A DNA stretch of 64,000 nucleotides from Paenibacillus riograndensis SBR5 (GCF_000981585.1 NZ_LN831776.1:5191187-5255186), one strand, 5' to 3'. Positions 8,378 to 17,102 are shown, counted from the first letter of the stretch. Notes: generated by a model not told the origin, from the letters alone. Numbers and translations are program-made.

Positions 8378-8980
8378 TCATTCCCCCCATCTGCGAAATA
8401 ATGAATGCTCAATGTTCAGGCTGTCCAGCACTTTGCCCACCATAAAGTCAACCAGGTCATCCACCGTAGTCGGGCCGTAATAAAATGCAGGCATTGCCGG
8501 AATCATTTTTACCCCGAGCCGGGACAGCTTCAGCATATTTTCCAGGTGAATCGCATGAAGCGGTGTCTCCCGGGGTACGAGCACAAGCGGACGTCCTTCC
8601 TTCAGCATGACATCCGCAGCCCGGGTCATCAAGTTATCCGAGCTGCCGTGGGCCACGGCTGACAGAGTTCCCATGGAGCAAGGCATAATAATCATGGCCT
8701 CTGTGCGGAAGGAGCCGCTGGCAATGGAAGCCCCGATGTCGGCAACCGGGTGATAATGCAGAGAACCGGGATAGCTCCCGAACTGTTCGTTCAGAAAGCC
8801 CTCCCGGTCTGAGGCGGCAAAGCCCAGCTCTTCCTTAAATACGCGCCAGCCGGCATTGCTTACCACTAGATGGACCGAGTGTCCCAGCGCAAGCAGCGTT
8901 CTGGCCAGCCGGACGCCATAAATGCCGCCGCTGGCTCCCGTGATGCCCACGACATAGTTTTTCGGCTTAAGCTCATTCAT
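8378..8980 (-). CDS. ubiX: UbiX-type flavin prenyltransferase (probable menaquinone role)
   Basis: Makes prenylated FMN, the cofactor of UbiD-type decarboxylases. At 200 aa it has the family hallmark GITGASGGIYGVRLARTLL, with IIMPCSMGTLSAVAHG and LVPRETPLHAIHLENMLKL typical of UbiX/Pad1. In the futalosine pathway a UbiX/UbiD-like pair decarboxylates the prenylated naphthoate, and the position between mqnP-like and mqnA genes supports that role here. Its start overlaps the stop of the upstream gene by 4 nt. Confidence 0.93.
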   Translation of the reverse strand: MNELKPKNYVVGITGASGGIYGVRLARTLLALGHSVHLVVSNAGWRVFKEELGFAASDREGFLNEQFGSYPGSLHYHPVADIGASIASGSFRTEAMIIMPCSMGTLSAVAHGSSDNLMTRAADVMLKEGRPLVLVPRETPLHAIHLENMLKLSRLGVKMIPAMPAFYYGPTTVDDLVDFMVGKVLDSLNIEHSLFRRWGE

Positions 8981-9852
8981 TTGTAGAATTGCACCACCAA
9001 GTCAATCAGGGTAAAGGAAAATACTACTATGCTCAGCACACCGTTCATGGTGAAGAACGCGGTCTGCAGCCGGCTAAGGTCGCTTGGAGAAACAATATGG
9101 TGTTCATAAAAAAGAATAATGTAGGCGATCAGCATCCCTGCCACATACCACCAGCTAAGATCGGTAATAAACAGCAGTGAAACAAAGCCGATGCCCGTCA
9201 GCATGTGGAACACCTTGGCAATGGTCAGTGCACGGGCCACGCCAAAGCGGACAGGAATAGAATAAAGGCCTTCCTTCTTGTCGAATTCAACGTCCTGGCA
9301 GGAATAGATAATATCAAAGCCCGCTGTCCAGAATACAATCGTGAAATAGAATACCATGGAAGTCCAGTCCACGGTTCCGGTGACGCCAACCCAGCCCCCG
9401 AGAGGGGCGAGCGCAATTGTCAAACCAAGGATCAGGTGGCAGGCCCAGGTGAAGCGTTTCGTGAATGAGTAAAAAACAAGAAGAAATACTGCGATCGGCA
9501 GCAGCTTGGCCGATAAAGGGTTCAGCTTGAATGCAGCCCAGAACAGCAAAAAGAAAGAGAAGGCGATAAACAGGGACACCTCTCCAACCTTGAGCAGTCC
9601 GGCCGGGATGGCTCTGCCGGCTGTACGGGGGTTCTTGGCGTCGCTGAACCGGTCAATCAGCCGGTTCAGCCCCATGGCCGCGCTGCGTGCGCCGAACATG
9701 GCTACTACAATCCAGCCGATCTGGCCCCAGGAGGGCAAGGCCCCAAACATCACGACCGAACCCAGCAGGGCGCCCATAAAAGCGAAAGGCAAAGCAAAAA
9801 CGGTGTGTTCAAACTTGATCATTTGCAAAAAAATGCCGATTTTCTTAAGCAT
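8977..9852 (-). CDS. mqnP: UbiA-family prenyltransferase (MqnP-like)
   Basis: Integral membrane prenyltransferase, 291 aa, expected to attach the heptaprenyl chain to 1,4-dihydroxy-6-naphthoate. Two Asp-rich motifs are visible: GLNRLIDRFSDAKNPRTAGR (NxxxD type) and YSCQDVEFDKKEG. Many hydrophobic helices follow. The start at 9852 (MLKKIGIFLQMIKF) is chosen because AAGGAG lies 6-7 nt upstream; it overlaps the menG stop by 8 nt. The assignment to MqnP rather than another UbiA member comes from the neighbours mqnA, ubiX and menG. Confidence 0.88.
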   Translation of the reverse strand: MLKKIGIFLQMIKFEHTVFALPFAFMGALLGSVVMFGALPSWGQIGWIVVAMFGARSAAMGLNRLIDRFSDAKNPRTAGRAIPAGLLKVGEVSLFIAFSFFLLFWAAFKLNPLSAKLLPIAVFLLVFYSFTKRFTWACHLILGLTIALAPLGGWVGVTGTVDWTSMVFYFTIVFWTAGFDIIYSCQDVEFDKKEGLYSIPVRFGVARALTIAKVFHMLTGIGFVSLLFITDLSWWYVAGMLIAYIILFYEHHIVSPSDLSRLQTAFFTMNGVLSIVVFSFTLIDLVVQFYK

Positions 9853-10597
9853 TACAATTCTCCTTGAGCCCAATATGTAGTGCCGCGATGCCTCCGGTCA
9901 AGGGAAAGGATTCCACTTTTTGCAGTCCGGTTTCACGGAAAATAACTTCTAGCTGTTTTCTGTCCGGGAACAAGGCTAATGACTCCGGAAGCCATTTGTA
10001 CTGCTCATATCTTTTCGCGAAAAGTTTGCCAAGGAGCGGCAGCACCCGCTGGAAATAGAAATAATAAATGCCTTTGAACGGCTGCTTCATCGGTTTGGAT
10101 AATTCCAGGCAGACCACCATGCCTCCCGGCTTCACCACACGTTTCATTTCGTTCAATACCCGGACGGGATCAGGCACGTTGCGGAGCCCGAAGCCTATGG
10201 TCGCATAGTCGAAGGAGTTGTCCCCGAAAGGCAGCTCCATGGCATTGCCCTGTACCAGGGAAATCCGGTCCTGGAGATTGCGTGCCTCCACCTTCCGGCG
10301 GCCCACCTCCAGCATGCCTGCACTGAAGTCCAGGCCCATGACACAGCCTGTCTTGCTGGCTTCAGCGAGCGCAATGCTCCAGTCACAGGTGCCGCAGCAC
10401 AGATCAACCGCAGAGTCGCCCCGCTTCATCCCCATCTTACGCATGGTGAATTTGCGCCAGGCCTTATGCCTGCGGAAGCTCAGGATGTCATTCATCAGAT
10501 CGTATTTGCCGGCAATGCTCTCAAACACGGAATGGACAAATTGCTCCTTGGGTTTAGTGCCTTGATCACCGATTGTAGTAGTTTTCTCTATAGTCAT
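9845..10597 (-). CDS. menG: Demethylmenaquinone methyltransferase
   Basis: SAM-dependent C-methylation of demethylmenaquinone, the last step of menaquinone synthesis (UbiE/MenG family). The 250-aa protein has the N-terminal FVHSVFESIAGKYDLMNDIL, motif I VDLCCGTCDWSIALAE, NAMELPFGDNSFDYATIGFG and LRNVPDPVRVLNEMKRV, all diagnostic. It lies 3 bases after hepS and overlaps mqnP, preserving the hepS-menG pairing of Bacillus. Confidence 0.96.
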   Translation of the reverse strand: MTIEKTTTIGDQGTKPKEQFVHSVFESIAGKYDLMNDILSFRRHKAWRKFTMRKMGMKRGDSAVDLCCGTCDWSIALAEASKTGCVMGLDFSAGMLEVGRRKVEARNLQDRISLVQGNAMELPFGDNSFDYATIGFGLRNVPDPVRVLNEMKRVVKPGGMVVCLELSKPMKQPFKGIYYFYFQRVLPLLGKLFAKRYEQYKWLPESLALFPDRKQLEVIFRETGLQKVESFPLTGGIAALHIGLKENCNA

Positions 10598-10600
10598 GTC

Positions 10601-11470
10601 CTAACCCTCCACGGCTGCTTGTCCGGAAATTTTCATGTGCTGAAGCAGGCGGTCAAGCGCAGCATTCAGCTCGGCGAACAGGTTCTCCTCCTTCACACCC
10701 TGCAGCAGTCCCTGAATGGACCCGAGCGATCCATGCAGCTTGTCTGTCAGCAAAGAATCGCATTTGTATTTCATCTTCAGCTTCTTCCAATCCTTGAGAT
10801 CGAGCTCCTGCTCCTGAAGCAGCCGCCGTTCATCCTCAGTTGCCGACTCCAGCACTTTCCAGTAGCAATAACCTTCCATCGCATTTACCGGGTCGCCTCC
10901 GCGGCGGAGCTCCAGAAGGACGGTCTCATACTGGCTGAATTCGGCGAGCAGCTTCTCCCACAGCTCAGCAAGCGATTCCTCAATCATCGGTGTAAAAGAA
11001 AGGAACAGCCTCATATTGAGCTGTACCGTGTGACGCAAATATTGTTCAGCAGACAGGAACATGCCCTTCATCTTGCTGTACAGATGAGCCTTCATCACAT
11101 TAAGATCGGCAATGGCGGTGCTTAGTATACCGACCATCTCAATCTGCTCCCGTTTGGCCAGCAAATGATAAAACCAGCTGCTGAAATAGTCGCCGGCCAG
11201 AACTTTAAGCTGGCGGGAGCGCATAGGATCTCTCCCCGGCTCGTCCTGGACACGGTCGATGCACTCATGGGTATCCAGCCCCAGCTGCACGAGACCGGTC
11301 ACCAGTGTATAAAGCTCTCCGCCCTTTATGCCGGCCGGGGAGCCATGACTTAAAAAAATATATAACAAATGACCACGCCCTTCTGAGAACGGCGGCAATT
11401 CCGTATGCCGCTGAATCATGTCGTAGTCGGTATAAGGTTTAGCCAGTTGCGGTATGCGGTACGGTTTCAT
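10601..11470 (-). CDS. hepS: Heptaprenyl diphosphate synthase component I
   Basis: Non-catalytic partner required with HepT for C35 prenyl chain synthesis. The 289-aa protein is largely helical and has the HepS-family segments DTHECIDRV, SRQLKVLAGDYFSSWFYHLLA and EYLRHTVQLNMRLF. The start at 11470 (MKPYRIPQLAKPY) is supported by GGAGG 6 nt upstream; an in-frame ATG six codons earlier lies upstream of this ribosome site. It is slightly longer than the roughly 250-aa Bacillus protein. menG follows immediately. Confidence 0.92.
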   Translation of the reverse strand: MKPYRIPQLAKPYTDYDMIQRHTELPPFSEGRGHLLYIFLSHGSPAGIKGGELYTLVTGLVQLGLDTHECIDRVQDEPGRDPMRSRQLKVLAGDYFSSWFYHLLAKREQIEMVGILSTAIADLNVMKAHLYSKMKGMFLSAEQYLRHTVQLNMRLFLSFTPMIEESLAELWEKLLAEFSQYETVLLELRRGGDPVNAMEGYCYWKVLESATEDERRLLQEQELDLKDWKKLKMKYKCDSLLTDKLHGSLGSIQGLLQGVKEENLFAELNAALDRLLQHMKISGQAAVEG

Positions 11471-11580
11471 TTCAGCCTCCGGAGCCATTGACGTTATGAC
11501 ACTTTGTTCACAATCTTGTCTATTATATCACATGTTTTTTGGTCACGCACTGTAGGCCATTCTAGTTTCTTTTACCCAGA

Positions 11581-12120
11581 TCAGGGATAAATGAACTGCT
11601 TCTTCCATAGCTCGCTCTCACTGATGCGCAGTCCGCTTTTCACGGATTCGGGCAGCGGGCGGCTTGGCGCTGTCTCCAGCGCATCCTGAAGCCGGGGCGA
11701 CCATTCGCTGCGCCGGATATCCCCGGCAAGCAGCAGACGCCTGCTGTCCAGCCATTTGTCCTCGGCAACAATCCGCAGCAGCAGCTGGTCGACGTTAACC
11801 GTCTCCTGAAAAGCAAAGGAAATGACCCGGGCCATGTTCTGATACAGCTCCTGCGGCTCCGGATCATTGCCGGTCACCTTCAAATCCAGAGAGAGCACAT
11901 TTCCCTTCCACCCGGCCCTGTCAATGGCCAGCGTAAGCGGGAGCTTCTCCAGCATATCCACAAGATTGCTGCTCTCCAGAACCACACCGCCTCCGCTTAA
12001 GGTTTCCACCACCCCGTCCTGCCGGTGCAGGGAAGGCTCAAGCGTTGCCAGCTGCGGCAGAATCAGCGCGGAAGCTGCGGTAATGAGCACTGCCGTTCCA
12101 ATCAGCCAGCTCCTGTTCAT
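11581..12120 (-). CDS. Putative membrane-anchored protein of unknown function
   Basis: 179 aa with one N-terminal transmembrane segment (SWLIGTAVLITAASALIL) and an extracytoplasmic remainder of about 150 residues (LDLKVTGNDPEPQELYQNMARVISFAF, RRLLLAGDIRRSEWSP). No catalytic motif is recognised. The start at 12120 follows GGAGG by 6 nt. It lies between mtrB and hepS, a position with no gene in B. subtilis; it may be co-transcribed with hepS. No function is assigned. Confidence 0.75.
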   Translation of the reverse strand: MNRSWLIGTAVLITAASALILPQLATLEPSLHRQDGVVETLSGGGVVLESSNLVDMLEKLPLTLAIDRAGWKGNVLSLDLKVTGNDPEPQELYQNMARVISFAFQETVNVDQLLLRIVAEDKWLDSRRLLLAGDIRRSEWSPRLQDALETAPSRPLPESVKSGLRISESELWKKQFIYP

Positions 12121-12208
12121 GACAAGCCTCCTTATCATTCATAGTTGCCGCCTCTTTGAACGAATATACGGAAAACGAGACATGGCTATCCTTAGTTATA
12201 TTTTGAAA

Positions 12209-12231
12209 AAAAGCAGGCTATGCCTGCTTTT
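12209..12231 (-). terminator. Intrinsic terminator of mtrB
   Basis: Minus-strand stem AAGCAGGC / GCCTGCTT with a 3-nt loop, followed by a T-rich run, directly after the mtrB stop. Confidence 0.85.
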
Positions 12232-12479
12232 CAGCTTTCACTTTCCAATTGTCCGTGTTTGCTCCAAATTTCGGCCCTGCCGCGGATTTTCATGGCTGAG
12301 GTATGATCTGTGAATTGGGCGATGAGCACCTCGCCCTTGTCCAGCTTCTCCGTATGATGAAACCGTGTATCCAGCCCCCGGGTAAGCCCGATTACCTGAA
12401 CGCCGTTCTCCTTGGCTTTGATTACAATGTAGTCGCTGCCAGCCGGTGCGGGATTAACGCCATTATTCTTCTCAGTCAT
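12231..12479 (-). CDS. mtrB: trp RNA-binding attenuation protein (TRAP)
   Basis: Forms an 11-subunit ring that, with bound tryptophan, wraps leader RNA at NAG triplets and promotes trp operon termination. The 82-aa protein aligns closely with B. subtilis MtrB after an 8-residue longer N-terminus. RNA-binding residues Lys37, Lys56 and Arg58 of Bacillus correspond to K45, K64 and R66; tryptophan-pocket residues correspond to T33, T38, Q55, T57 and T60 ([35 protein letters not shown]). ATG at 12479 has AGGAGGG 6 nt upstream. It follows hbs directly; folE (mtrA), its usual operon partner in B. subtilis, is absent here. Its target is at 1708-1783. Confidence 0.96.
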   Translation of the reverse strand: MTEKNNGVNPAPAGSDYIVIKAKENGVQVIGLTRGLDTRFHHTEKLDKGEVLIAQFTDHTSAMKIRGRAEIWSKHGQLESES

Positions 12480-12532
12480 GCCGAACCCTCCTAATAATGA
12501 TTGTGAGATTAAGCCAGCCCTCTCAACAACAA

Positions 12533-12554
12533 ATGCCGCCTTGGAGGGCGGCAT
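12533..12554 (-). terminator. Possible terminator between hbs and mtrB
   Basis: Minus-strand 8-bp stem ATGCCGCC / GGCGGCAT followed by the moderately T-rich TTGTTGTTG. It may partly separate abundant hbs transcripts from mtrB. Confidence 0.5.
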
Positions 12555-12597
12555 CATTGTTACTCAGAAAGACTATGGGATAGATATGTAGAAATCT

Positions 12598-12870
12598 CTA
12601 TTTGATTCCGTCTTTCAGAGCTTTACCCGGTTTGAACGCCGGTACCTTGCTCGAAGGAATTTCGATTTCTTCACCAGTCTGCGGGTTGCGGCCTTTGCGT
12701 GCGGAACGTTCACGCACTTCAAAGTTTCCGAATCCTACCAGCTGAACTTTATCTCCGTTTTGCAGAGCACCTGTGATCGCTTCGAAAACGGCATCTACCG
12801 CTTTAGTAGCATCTTTCTTGGGAAGTTCAGTTGCTTCTGTCACCACGTTGATCAAATCTGATTTATTCAT
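12598..12870 (-). CDS. hbs: DNA-binding protein HU
   Basis: Histone-like dimeric protein that bends and compacts DNA. The 90-aa sequence is canonical: [20 protein letters not shown], the HU signature [21 protein letters not shown] and a C-terminal [12 protein letters not shown] good AGGGAGGTGA ribosome site precedes it. It is placed between spoIVA and mtrB as in B. subtilis. Confidence 0.98.
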   Translation of the reverse strand: MNKSDLINVVTEATELPKKDATKAVDAVFEAITGALQNGDKVQLVGFGNFEVRERSARKGRNPQTGEEIEIPSSKVPAFKPGKALKDGIK

Positions 12871-13101
12871 GTCTTCTCACCTCCCTGGGCAAATTTCCGG
12901 TATCATACACTGTTTCCGTTTAAACGCAAAATATACGTGATAATCCCGTTTTTTACTAGATACTGGCGCCCTTCTACCTAGAAGCGCAACAAACTTATAG
13001 TAATACAGCCCATCCATAATTTCAAGGCGTTCCTCAAAAAAGGAGCAGAAAGTAGCACTTTTGCCCTCAAAATGTGCAATGCCGTATCCAATCATACCAA
13101 A

Positions 13102-13129
13102 AACAGAGCGGAATTTCCTCCGCTCTGTT
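13102..13129 (-). terminator. Intrinsic terminator of spoIVA
   Basis: Perfect 11-bp stem AACAGAGCGGA / TCCGCTCTGTT with a 6-nt loop and T-run on the minus strand, 23 bases beyond the spoIVA stop. Confidence 0.88.
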
Positions 13130-13151
13130 CTCTCACTGCCCTATGATTTGT

Positions 13152-14630
13152 TTACAGGATAATAGCAATCAGCCCGCCTGAGCCTTCATTGATAATCCGG
13201 CCCAGCGTTTCCTGCAGCTTGTAGCGGGCGTTATCCGGCATCATGGCGATTTTGCCCTGGATGCCTTCCCTCACGATAGAATGCAGCGAGCGGCCAAAAA
13301 TATCGGACTCCCATATCTTGATCGGATCGTTTTCGAAATCCTGCATTAAGTACCGTACCAGCTCCTCACTCTGCTTCTCTGTACCAATGATCGGCGAGAA
13401 CTCGGATTCAACATCCACCCGGATCATATGAATGGACGGTGCAGTAGCCTTCAGCCGGACTCCAAAACGCGATCCCTGCCGGATCAGCTCCGGTTCATCC
13501 AGCGCCATTTCAGCGAGCGATGGTGCCGCTATACCGTAGCCGGTTGTTTTTACCATTTCGAGGGCTTCGGAGAAGCGGTCGTATTCACGTTTGGCATGTG
13601 AGAAATCCTGCATCAGCTGCAGCAGGTGATCCTTGCCGCGGATTTCAACACCCACAATCTCCATCAGAACCTGGTCGTAGAGCTCTTCAGGCGCATACAG
13701 ATCGATCTCTGCCACACCCTGGCCCATATTCATGCCGCTGAGGCCGGCCCGTTCAATGAAGTCGTATTCCGTGAACTGGGACACCAGCCGGTCGACATCA
13801 CGCAAACGGCGGATATCCTTCACCGTATCACGGACCGAATTCTCATAGCTGCTGCGCAGCCAGTGGTTCTCTCCCAGCACCATTACCCAGCTTGGGAGAT
13901 TCACATTCACCTCATGAACCGGGAACTCATAGAGCACTTCACGCAGCACGCCGGTTACGTCGTCCTCAGACATATTGGCCGCGCTGAGCGTCATGACCGG
14001 TATGTCATATTTGGCGGCCAGCTCGCTGCGGAGCTGCTGGGCTTCCTCGCTGCGCGGCCGGGTCGAGTTAATCACAAGCACAAATGGCTTGCCGACTTCC
14101 TTCAGCTCGGCGATTACACGCTCTTCGGAATCCACATAAGAGTGCCGCGGAATTTCAGCGATCGTTCCATCTGTAGTTACTACCACACCCAGTGTGGAAT
14201 GCTCTTGAATAACCTTGCGGGTGCCAATCTCCGCCGCTTCCTGGAAAGGAATCGGCTCCTCAAACCAAGGGGTGGAAATCATGCGGGGACCATTTTCGTC
14301 CTCATAGCCTTTGGCACCTTCCACCGCGTACCCCACACAGTCGACCAGCCGGACATTGACCTCCAGCCCTTCCGTCACCTTGATCTGCACCGCATTATTC
14401 GGCACAAACTTCGGCTCAGTTGTCATGATGGTTTTACCTGCCGCGCTTTGCGGAAGCTCATCAATCGCTCTTACCCGGTCAGCCTCGCTCGTAATGTTCG
14501 GCAAGACGATCGTTTCCATGAAGCGTTTGATGAATGTTGATTTCCCTGTGCGAACCGCGCCGACGACGCCAAGATAAATGTCTCCGCCGGTACGCTCGGC
14601 AATGTCCTTGAAAATATCCACTTTTTCCAA
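13152..14630 (-). CDS. spoIVA: Stage IV sporulation protein A (spore coat basement ATPase)
   Basis: Self-assembling ATPase on the outer forespore surface that anchors the spore coat. The N-terminal P-loop domain shows YLGVVGAVRTGKSTFIKRFME, switch-like LVDCVGYAVEGAKG and NSTRPRSEEA; the C-terminus ends in the family tail SGGLIAIIL. The start is taken as TTG at 14630 (LEKVDIFKDIAER) because AGGAGGGG lies 7 nt upstream and the resulting 492 aa equals the B. subtilis length; a reading frame extending 36 codons further upstream lacks such support. The gene should be transcribed by mother-cell sigma factor, but I see no clear promoter. Confidence 0.96.
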   Translation of the reverse strand: MEKVDIFKDIAERTGGDIYLGVVGAVRTGKSTFIKRFMETIVLPNITSEADRVRAIDELPQSAAGKTIMTTEPKFVPNNAVQIKVTEGLEVNVRLVDCVGYAVEGAKGYEDENGPRMISTPWFEEPIPFQEAAEIGTRKVIQEHSTLGVVVTTDGTIAEIPRHSYVDSEERVIAELKEVGKPFVLVINSTRPRSEEAQQLRSELAAKYDIPVMTLSAANMSEDDVTGVLREVLYEFPVHEVNVNLPSWVMVLGENHWLRSSYENSVRDTVKDIRRLRDVDRLVSQFTEYDFIERAGLSGMNMGQGVAEIDLYAPEELYDQVLMEIVGVEIRGKDHLLQLMQDFSHAKREYDRFSEALEMVKTTGYGIAAPSLAEMALDEPELIRQGSRFGVRLKATAPSIHMIRVDVESEFSPIIGTEKQSEELVRYLMQDFENDPIKIWESDIFGRSLHSIVREGIQGKIAMMPDNARYKLQETLGRIINEGSGGLIAIIL

Positions 14631-15013
14631 AAGAGATCCCCTCCTCATATTACTCCGAAGAAAAAATGCCTGAAGAGCATCGACTTCGCGTTCCGCCGGC
14701 TTTTCTGACCCTTGCAGGACATCCACCGGACTTGACATTGTCCGCCAGGGAGCCTAGCTGCTGACTTCAGGGCGGAGCAATCATTGCCCCACGCTAAACC
14801 CCGAATGCTCGGACATGCATTTGGACTAGTATCATCATATGTATCCAGAACGGATTTATGACCCGCTACCCGCGCAAATTAATAGGGAATTTCCAAAAAA
14901 ACCAGCTGATGCGCGCCGCAGAGCGTCACGACGCCCGGAAGCCTTCTCAGCTACTATATGAGAGGGAATAGAGGAATAGAACTGACTTTTGGTAGTGGAA
15001 CGGAATGATATCT
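14631..15013. other. Gene-free interval between the YphF-like lipoprotein and spoIVA
   Basis: About 380 bases upstream of spoIVA with no convincing ORF, RNA or repeat. It must contain the spoIVA promoter, but no sigma-E-like -35/-10 pair could be assigned with confidence. Confidence 0.5.
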
Positions 15014-15772
15014 TTATGGTTGAGGAGGCTGGGGGACCGGCTGGCCCTCCACCCAGTAATAAGGCAAGGATTTCACAGGCACATAATATGAGGCCTGCTC
15101 CAGCTGGAGACGGAGATCGCGGTTTGCTTCAGGGGAAACACCATTCTTATCGATCGCGGACCTAATATCAGGACCGTAATCAGCGTACACGGTGCCGTTC
15201 TTATCCATAATGAATTGCAGCGGCTGGCCGGAAAATATACTTTTCAAGGTAATGGAGCCGGTTCCCGCCTGCCGGGCATCTATTGTAAAAAGTCCGGGAT
15301 AAATTTCATCCCCGGCTGGAAGTTTCCCTCCATGCCCGGACTTGTACCGGTTGATCTGGCGCTGGACATCATTCACCTTTTGCACGGTAACAATATCCAT
15401 CAGCCGGACAGAGGGACGGGTTTCTTCATCCAGGATGAGAAAATACGCGCTGCCGCCTTTTTCAAAAGCTGCCGCCGGAATTTCATCCAGATACCCCATC
15501 TCGTGCAACTTCCCCAGATCGATCACAAATTTCTCATATCTGGGTGTGGCTTCGTCCGCATTCAAAATCGGCAGCAGCCCCTCCTGCTGCTGATAATCAT
15601 CCACAGCCTCCTGTACCCGCTTTACACTTTCCCGGTAGCTGCTACCCGTCTGCTGGTCCTTACCGGGGTACATGCAGCCTGAGAGTAAGCCAGCCAAGAG
15701 AAGGAACACCAGCAATAGAACTGTTGCACCTTTAAAATTCTGCTTTTTCATCCGCCTTATGGCGCTCACCAC
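15014..15772 (-). CDS. YphF-like lipoprotein
   Basis: About 252 aa. After a basic stretch (RRMKKQNFKG) comes a hydrophobic helix ending in the lipobox LLSGC, so it is likely anchored to the outer face of the membrane. The body (ESVKRVQEAVDDYQQQEGLLP, PRYEKFVIDLGKLHEMGYL, DVQRQINRYKSGHGGKLP) resembles B. subtilis YphF, which sits at the same place between spoIVA and yphE. Start uncertain: GTG at 15772 with GGAGGG upstream, or ATG at 15751. Function unknown. Confidence 0.8.
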   Translation of the reverse strand: MVSAIRRMKKQNFKGATVLLLVFLLLAGLLSGCMYPGKDQQTGSSYRESVKRVQEAVDDYQQQEGLLPILNADEATPRYEKFVIDLGKLHEMGYLDEIPAAAFEKGGSAYFLILDEETRPSVRLMDIVTVQKVNDVQRQINRYKSGHGGKLPAGDEIYPGLFTIDARQAGTGSITLKSIFSGQPLQFIMDKNGTVYADYGPDIRSAIDKNGVSPEANRDLRLQLEQASYYVPVKSLPYYWVEGQPVPQPPQP

Positions 15773-15811
15773 GCTGAATCCCTCCACTTCGTAAGGTTGT
15801 TGCCTTCAGAA

Positions 15812-16180
15812 CTACCACAGTTCGTCTTCATCCCCGCGCCGTGCTGCCTCCAGCCTGCGCCGCACGGCTGCTTTTAGAGGGTCCTCCGGGATATGTACGG
15901 TCACATTGCTCCATACGGCTGCTTGACAAGCCAAACGGACACCTTCAACCAGCAGGCTGCCCAGTTTGCGCCGTTCCGTATCGCCCGGCGGCTGTAAACC
16001 CGCAGCGAACTGATCCTCAACCTTCACCTTACACATCAGACAACCCGCTTTTCCGCCGCAGCGGGTAGTGAGGGCAACCCCCGCTTTGCGGGCTGCCTCA
16101 AGCAGCGGGGTGCCATGCATAACTTCAGTTGTACGGCCATCCGGCCGAAAAGTGACAACCCATCCCTTTTGCCGTTTCAT
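15812..16180 (-). CDS. 2Fe-2S ferredoxin
   Basis: 122-aa plant/adrenodoxin-type ferredoxin fold. Cluster ligands are C41, C47, C50 and C85 (TRCGGKAGCLMCKV and VRLACQAAV). Small soluble electron carrier; the redox partner is not evident. It lies between the YphF-like lipoprotein and a nucleotidyltransferase-fold protein on the same strand. The extra C-terminal basic/acidic tail (RRRLEAARRGDEDELW) is not part of the fold. Confidence 0.88.
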   Translation of the reverse strand: MKRQKGWVVTFRPDGRTTEVMHGTPLLEAARKAGVALTTRCGGKAGCLMCKVKVEDQFAAGLQPPGDTERRKLGSLLVEGVRLACQAAVWSNVTVHIPEDPLKAAVRRRLEAARRGDEDELW

Positions 16181-16207
16181 GATGCAGCTTCCTTCCTTCT
16201 CATTCCG

Positions 16208-16834
16208 TTAGGTTTCAATTAATGGGGGAACTCCAAGCAGTTGATTCAGCTCCATCTGGAAGGACAAATCCAATCCGTTATCCAGAATCAGACTTTGCAG
16301 CAATGGCAGATGGGCGGACAGATCCTGTCTCAGGTAAGCTGCGATACTGTCACAGCGTTCAGCTCTGCCGCGCAGGATGTTGAATATCAGCTCATGAGCG
16401 GCAGGCATCAGCCGCAGCAGGCCGATTCCCGCAAAATCCTGCACAGGAGCATAAGCCAGCAGCCGCTGGATGTTCACAGAGTACTGCCAGGAACCGTGCC
16501 CGATCTCAAACCCGCCTATCAATTCAATACTGGTATTGCCCAATGAATAGCAGCTGCGCAGCGAGAAGCAGCCCCCGCTGTAATCCTCCTCCGGCCCGCT
16601 GACGGTATACCCGCTAAGCGCGTCATGGAGGCGCTCCGCATCCTGAAGATCCGCATACAGGTCAATGTCATGTGGAGCTGCATTCAACGTGACCCCATGA
16701 AGCAGCAGCCCGCAGCTCCCTCCCAGCAGCCATGCCGGCGGCCGCTCCAGCCATGGCAAGCTTAACTTTTCCGTCAATTCCCCAAGTACAGTAACCAGTG
16801 GTTCCGGTACCCCGGCTCCAGCCATACCCCACAC
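16208..16834 (-). CDS. Nucleotidyltransferase-fold protein
   Basis: 208 aa. It has the minimal nucleotidyltransferase signature: LLGGSCGLLLHG (GGS at residues 38-40) followed by HDIDLYAD (D56 and D58), the metal-binding pair of the Pol-beta superfamily. This resembles antitoxin-type or aminoglycoside-type NTases, but no HEPN partner lies nearby. Start uncertain (GTG at 16834 or ATG at 16825). Substrate unknown. Confidence 0.65.
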   Translation of the reverse strand: MWGMAGAGVPEPLVTVLGELTEKLSLPWLERPPAWLLGGSCGLLLHGVTLNAAPHDIDLYADLQDAERLHDALSGYTVSGPEEDYSGGCFSLRSCYSLGNTSIELIGGFEIGHGSWQYSVNIQRLLAYAPVQDFAGIGLLRLMPAAHELIFNILRGRAERCDSIAAYLRQDLSAHLPLLQSLILDNGLDLSFQMELNQLLGVPPLIET

Positions 16835-16922
16835 GCTCCAGTCCTGAAAAAGTCCCGCACTTCTTCCAGAAATCTTCTGACTGACTGGCTGAATGAATAA
16901 ACGAATGAATGAATGTAAATGC

Positions 16923-17102
16923 TTACATAATCGAAGCAGCTCCGCCCAGCAAGCCGATTAGCATAATTAGAAAAGCGATCACAGACAATATGCCCCTTAC
17001 CAGGCCTTTGGTTTTACTGCGGGCAAAGGTAATCAGAAATACGGATAATCCCATAATCAGGATTGCGACCAGGGATAACCACATCTTTGTCATCGGGTCC
17101 AT
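16923..17102 (-). CDS. YphE-like small membrane protein (DUF2768 type)
   Basis: 59 aa with two hydrophobic helices: LSLVAILIMGLSVFLITFA and ILSVIAFLIMLIGLLGGAA, joined by the basic loop RSKTKGLVRG. ATG at 17102 has AGGGGG about 8 nt upstream. Size, topology and position (between gpsA and yphF) match B. subtilis YphE. Function unknown. Confidence 0.78.
   Translation of the reverse strand: MDPMTKMWLSLVAILIMGLSVFLITFARSKTKGLVRGILSVIAFLIMLIGLLGGAASIM

Noticed and set aside
12877..13095. 72-aa ORF between hbs and spoIVA
   Set aside because: It covers the hbs promoter/leader region, lacks a plausible ribosome site and resembles no family; more likely non-coding.
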